From Sneathiella chungangensis (GTDB taxonomy: Bacteria > Pseudomonadota > Alphaproteobacteria > Sneathiellales > Sneathiellaceae): a DNA stretch of 64,000 nt. Of this stretch, positions 61,539 through 64,000 are shown piece by piece. The notes beneath the pieces were generated by a model. That model made no database searches. It worked only from the letters and a program-made list of their open reading frames with translations, and was not told where the DNA came from. The DNA lies in contig NZ_WTVA01000004.1 in NCBI RefSeq assembly GCF_009882935.1, positions 62,001 to 126,000 of the forward strand. The letters are read 5' to 3'. How positions within the stretch are numbered: position 1 is the stretch's first letter; every line of letters starts with the position of its first letter. The position numbers and the translations under genes are program-made.

Positions 61539-63440
61539 ATGACCAGCTATGAAAAGGATTATCAGCGTTCACTTGAGGACCCGGAGGCATTCTGGGCGAA
61601 AGCGGCCGAGGGTATCAGCTGGAACAAGACATGGGATCGCGTGCTGAATGCGGATAATCCGCCCTTCTACCGCTGGTACGAAGGCGCGGAGATGAATACC
61701 TGCTTTAACTGTCTGGACCGGCATGTCGAGGATGGCCGCGGCGACCAGAACGCCCTTATCTATGACAGCCCGATGACGGGACAAGTGAAAAGCTACAGCT
61801 ATCGGGAACTGACCGATATTGTGGCACGCTTCGCCGGTGCCCTTGCCGGTCAGGGTATCAAGAGGGGAGATCGGGTTCTCATTTATATGCCGATGGTGCC
61901 GGAAGCCGCCGTTGCCATGCTGGCCTGTGCGCGGATCGGCGCTATTCATTCAGTGGTTTTCGGTGGCTTCGCCCCGAAGGAACTTGCGACGCGTATCGAC
62001 GATGCCAAACCGGTTGCGATCATTGCGGCGTCCTGCGGATTGGAGCCGGGACGGACGATCGCCTATAAGCCGCTGATCGACGGTGCGATTGATATGTCCG
62101 CGCATAAACCGAAAAGCGTTATCATTCTGCAGCGCCCCGAATGTGAGGCGGAGATGACCCCGGGCCGCGATCATGACTGGCGCGAACTGGAGGCGGCGGC
62201 CGCCCCCGTTCCCTGCACGCCGGTTTTGGCGACCGACCCGCTATATATTCTGTATACCTCCGGCACGACAGGCGTTCCGAAGGGGGTGGTCCGCGATAAC
62301 GGCGGTCATGCTGTGGCGCTCCGCTGGTCGATGAAGCATGTCTATAATATCAACCCCGGCGAGGTTTTCTGGGCCGCTTCCGATGTCGGCTGGGTTGTCG
62401 GTCATTCCTACATTGTCTATGCGCCTCTCCTGCATGGTTGCACGACGATCATGTTCGAAGGCAAGCCCGTGGGCACGCCGGACGCGGGCACTTTCTGGCG
62501 CGTGATCCAGGACCATAAGGTAAAAGCGCTATTCACGGCGCCGACGGCCTTTCGTGCCATCCGCCAGCAGGATCCTGAGGGGGAGTTCATCGCCAAATAT
62601 GATTTCAGCGATTTTGACACGCTGTTTCTCGCCGGCGAAAGGGCCGACCCGGATACCATTATCTGGGCACAGGATCAGCTGAAAGTCCCGGTTATCGATC
62701 ATTGGTGGCAAACGGAAACCGGCTGGGCGATTGGCGCGAATTGCATGGGATACGGCATGAAGCCCGTAAAGCTCGGCAGTCCGACGCTGCCGGTTCCGGG
62801 CTATGACATCCGCATCATCAATGAAGAGGATGGCAAGACCGAGATGAAGCGCGGCGAAATCGGAGTGATCGCCGTGAAACTGCCGCTTCCGCCGGGCTCG
62901 CTTCCGACACTCTGGCAGAACGATGAGGGCTTCTTCAAATCCTATATGGCGGATATTCCCGGTTACTATAAGACCGGGGATGCCGGATATATCGATGAGG
63001 ATGGCTATCTCTTCATCATGGCGCGGACTGACGATATCATCAATGTCGCTGGGCATCGCCTTTCTACGGGCGGAATGGAAGAAGTCCTGGCGAGCCATCG
63101 CGACGTTGCGGAATGCGCAGTGATCGGGATTCAGGACAAGCTGAAGGGCCAGATTCCGATGGGGTTTGTCGTGCTGAACGCCGGCGTCAATCGGCCCGCC
63201 GGAGAGATCGAGAAAGAACTCGTCGCGCTGGTGCGCGAGAAAATCGGTCCTGTCGCCGCCTTCAAGATCGCTTTGATCGTGAAGCGGCTCCCGAAAACGC
63301 GGTCCGGCAAGATATTGCGCGGGGTCATGCGGAAAATTGCAGATGGGGAAGCCTATAACGCACCGGCGACGATCGATGATCCGGCAATTCTAACGGAAAT
63401 CACTGAAGTTCTTGCGGCGGCGGGATATCCTGCGAAATAG
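61539..63440 (+). CDS. prpE: Propionyl-CoA synthetase (acetate--CoA ligase family)
   Basis: 633-residue AMP-forming ligase activating propionate (or acetate). It starts YEKDYQRSLEDPEAFWAKAA and carries YTSGTTGVPKGVVRDNGGHA and WWQTETGWAIGANCMGYG. DDIINVAGHRLSTGGMEEVL and the acylated Lys region KTRSGKILRGVMRKI follow. The ATG is preceded by the strong GGGAGG ribosome binding site. Slightly shorter than acetyl-CoA synthetase, fitting PrpE. An SDR gene follows after 16 bases. Confidence 0.93.
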   Translation: MTSYEKDYQRSLEDPEAFWAKAAEGISWNKTWDRVLNADNPPFYRWYEGAEMNTCFNCLDRHVEDGRGDQNALIYDSPMTGQVKSYSYRELTDIVARFAGALAGQGIKRGDRVLIYMPMVPEAAVAMLACARIGAIHSVVFGGFAPKELATRIDDAKPVAIIAASCGLEPGRTIAYKPLIDGAIDMSAHKPKSVIILQRPECEAEMTPGRDHDWRELEAAAAPVPCTPVLATDPLYILYTSGTTGVPKGVVRDNGGHAVALRWSMKHVYNINPGEVFWAASDVGWVVGHSYIVYAPLLHGCTTIMFEGKPVGTPDAGTFWRVIQDHKVKALFTAPTAFRAIRQQDPEGEFIAKYDFSDFDTLFLAGERADPDTIIWAQDQLKVPVIDHWWQTETGWAIGANCMGYGMKPVKLGSPTLPVPGYDIRIINEEDGKTEMKRGEIGVIAVKLPLPPGSLPTLWQNDEGFFKSYMADIPGYYKTGDAGYIDEDGYLFIMARTDDIINVAGHRLSTGGMEEVLASHRDVAECAVIGIQDKLKGQIPMGFVVLNAGVNRPAGEIEKELVALVREKIGPVAAFKIALIVKRLPKTRSGKILRGVMRKIADGEAYNAPATIDDPAILTEITEVLAAAGYPAK

Positions 63441-63456
63441 AGAGTTGGAGGCATCA

Positions 63457-64000
63457 ATGCGGTTGAAAAACAAAGTCGCGATCGTTACAGGAGCGGCGCA
63501 GGGCATCGGGTTTAGCGTTGCGGAACTTTTCCTGCGTGAAGGAGCTGTTGTTTACCTTGCAGATGTAAATAGCGATGCAGTCGCCGCCGCGGCGGCGAAG
63601 CTTGGCGGTTCGGCTATTGCCAAATCCTGCGATGTCTCCAAAAAAGCAGCCTGCAGTCAACTGGTTGAAGACGTCATGAAAGAGCAGGGGCATCTGGATA
63701 TTCTGGTCAACAACGCCGGAATTCTTCGCACCGGTGACGTGCTGGAGATTTCGGAAGAGGATTTCGACGCGGTTCTGGGTGTCAATCTCAAGGGGGCATT
63801 TCTATTGAGCCAGGCGGCGGGCAAGGTCATGGTCGACCAGGAAACCGGCGGCAGTATCATTAATATGTCGTCGGTCAATGCCCTCCTCACGATCCCCAAC
63901 ATTCTCCCCTACAACGTCTCCAAGGGAGGGTTGAACCAGCTTACAAGAGTGATGGCGGTCGCGCTCGCGCAGAGGGGCGTCCGCGTGAACGGCGTCGGCC
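63457..64000 (+). CDS. Short-chain dehydrogenase/reductase, N-terminal part (runs off the window)
   Basis: The frame from ATG at 63457 gives at least 181 residues and is open at the window end. It has the coenzyme motif TGAAQGIGFSVAELFLREGA and NNAGILRTGD, then NMSSVNALLTIPNILPYNVS with the catalytic Tyr and Lys in YNVSK. GGAGG lies upstream. Tightly coupled to prpE. Possible role in propionate or hydroxyacid metabolism, but substrate is unknown. Confidence 0.9.
   Translation, partial: MRLKNKVAIVTGAAQGIGFSVAELFLREGAVVYLADVNSDAVAAAAAKLGGSAIAKSCDVSKKAACSQLVEDVMKEQGHLDILVNNAGILRTGDVLEISEEDFDAVLGVNLKGAFLLSQAAGKVMVDQETGGSIINMSSVNALLTIPNILPYNVSKGGLNQLTRVMAVALAQRGVRVNGVG

Overview
The window is an ordinary stretch of an alphaproteobacterial chromosome. 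It is moderately GC-rich and densely packed, with many 1-4 base overlaps between genes. The evidence is the murC-murB-ddl-ftsQ-ftsA-ftsZ cell-wall/division cluster, a Rieske/cytochrome b/cytochrome c1 operon, and families typical of the class (DUF1013/TrcR, DUF1192, DUF1127, ELM1-like, NDUFAF7-like methyltransferase). The gene set suggests a Rhodospirillales- or Sneathiella-like free-living marine heterotroph. That placement is inference. I see no rRNA, tRNA, IS element, prophage or CRISPR array.

Layout. 0-6.1 kb: peptidoglycan precursor and divisome genes, closed by a terminator. 6.2-10.5 kb: a possible 39-residue mini-protein, hemF and trmL on the minus strand, divergent from petABC. 10.6-16.8 kb: adenine salvage (mtnP-apt), a LysE exporter, a VOC protein, a dienelactone hydrolase, an NfeD/SPFH membrane pair and two MaoC-like hydratases. 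16.8-24.4 kb: a minus-strand series prs, rplY, pth, ychF and lgt, methyltransferase, pgeF, lipoprotein, then a divergent UbiK-like factor. 24.6-31 kb: ybjN, proC, two unknown helical proteins flanking a CsaA-like protein, an EnvZ/OmpR-type pair, a MarR regulator and a branched-chain aminotransferase. 31-38 kb: a Sel1/coiled-coil secreted protein, moaE-moaD-moeA-mobB, pgsA and uvrC. 38-48.6 kb: folB with a pteridine-reductase-like SDR, a CaCA antiporter, a TraB/GumN protein, an orphan modA, uvrB, a DUF1127 protein divergent from a LysR regulator, a soluble chemoreceptor and aspartate aminotransferase. 48.8-56.8 kb: an EF-G paralogue, msrP, an orphan encapsulated-ferritin protein, an RNA-rich intergenic region, LysR, trxB, ELM1-like and lrp. 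56.8-64 kb: an acyl-CoA ligase, a small unknown protein, DUF1192, a quinone oxidoreductase, trcR, prpE and the start of an SDR.

The most unusual part is 52.3-53.0 kb. Three tandem, minus-strand, non-coding RNA units lie between the EncFtn ferritin gene and a LysR gene, and a fourth, diverged copy lies at 59.0 kb. Each unit ends in a GC-rich hairpin plus a seven-T tract. Before that it carries the same single-stranded box (RNA sense CCUCCCUGUUAGACU), and upstream are hairpins whose loops in copies A-C again show CCUCCC, complementary to Shine-Dalgarno sequences. This architecture resembles the alphaproteobacterial anti-Shine-Dalgarno small RNAs (mmgR/alpha-r8 and the CcsR/CUCKOO type). Their neighbours MsrP (periplasmic methionine-sulfoxide repair), EncFtn (iron oxidation/storage) and TrxB suggest an oxidative-stress neighbourhood. 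The leader of the EF-G paralogue, 3.5 kb away, contains both halves of a sequence complementary to the conserved box and is a candidate target.
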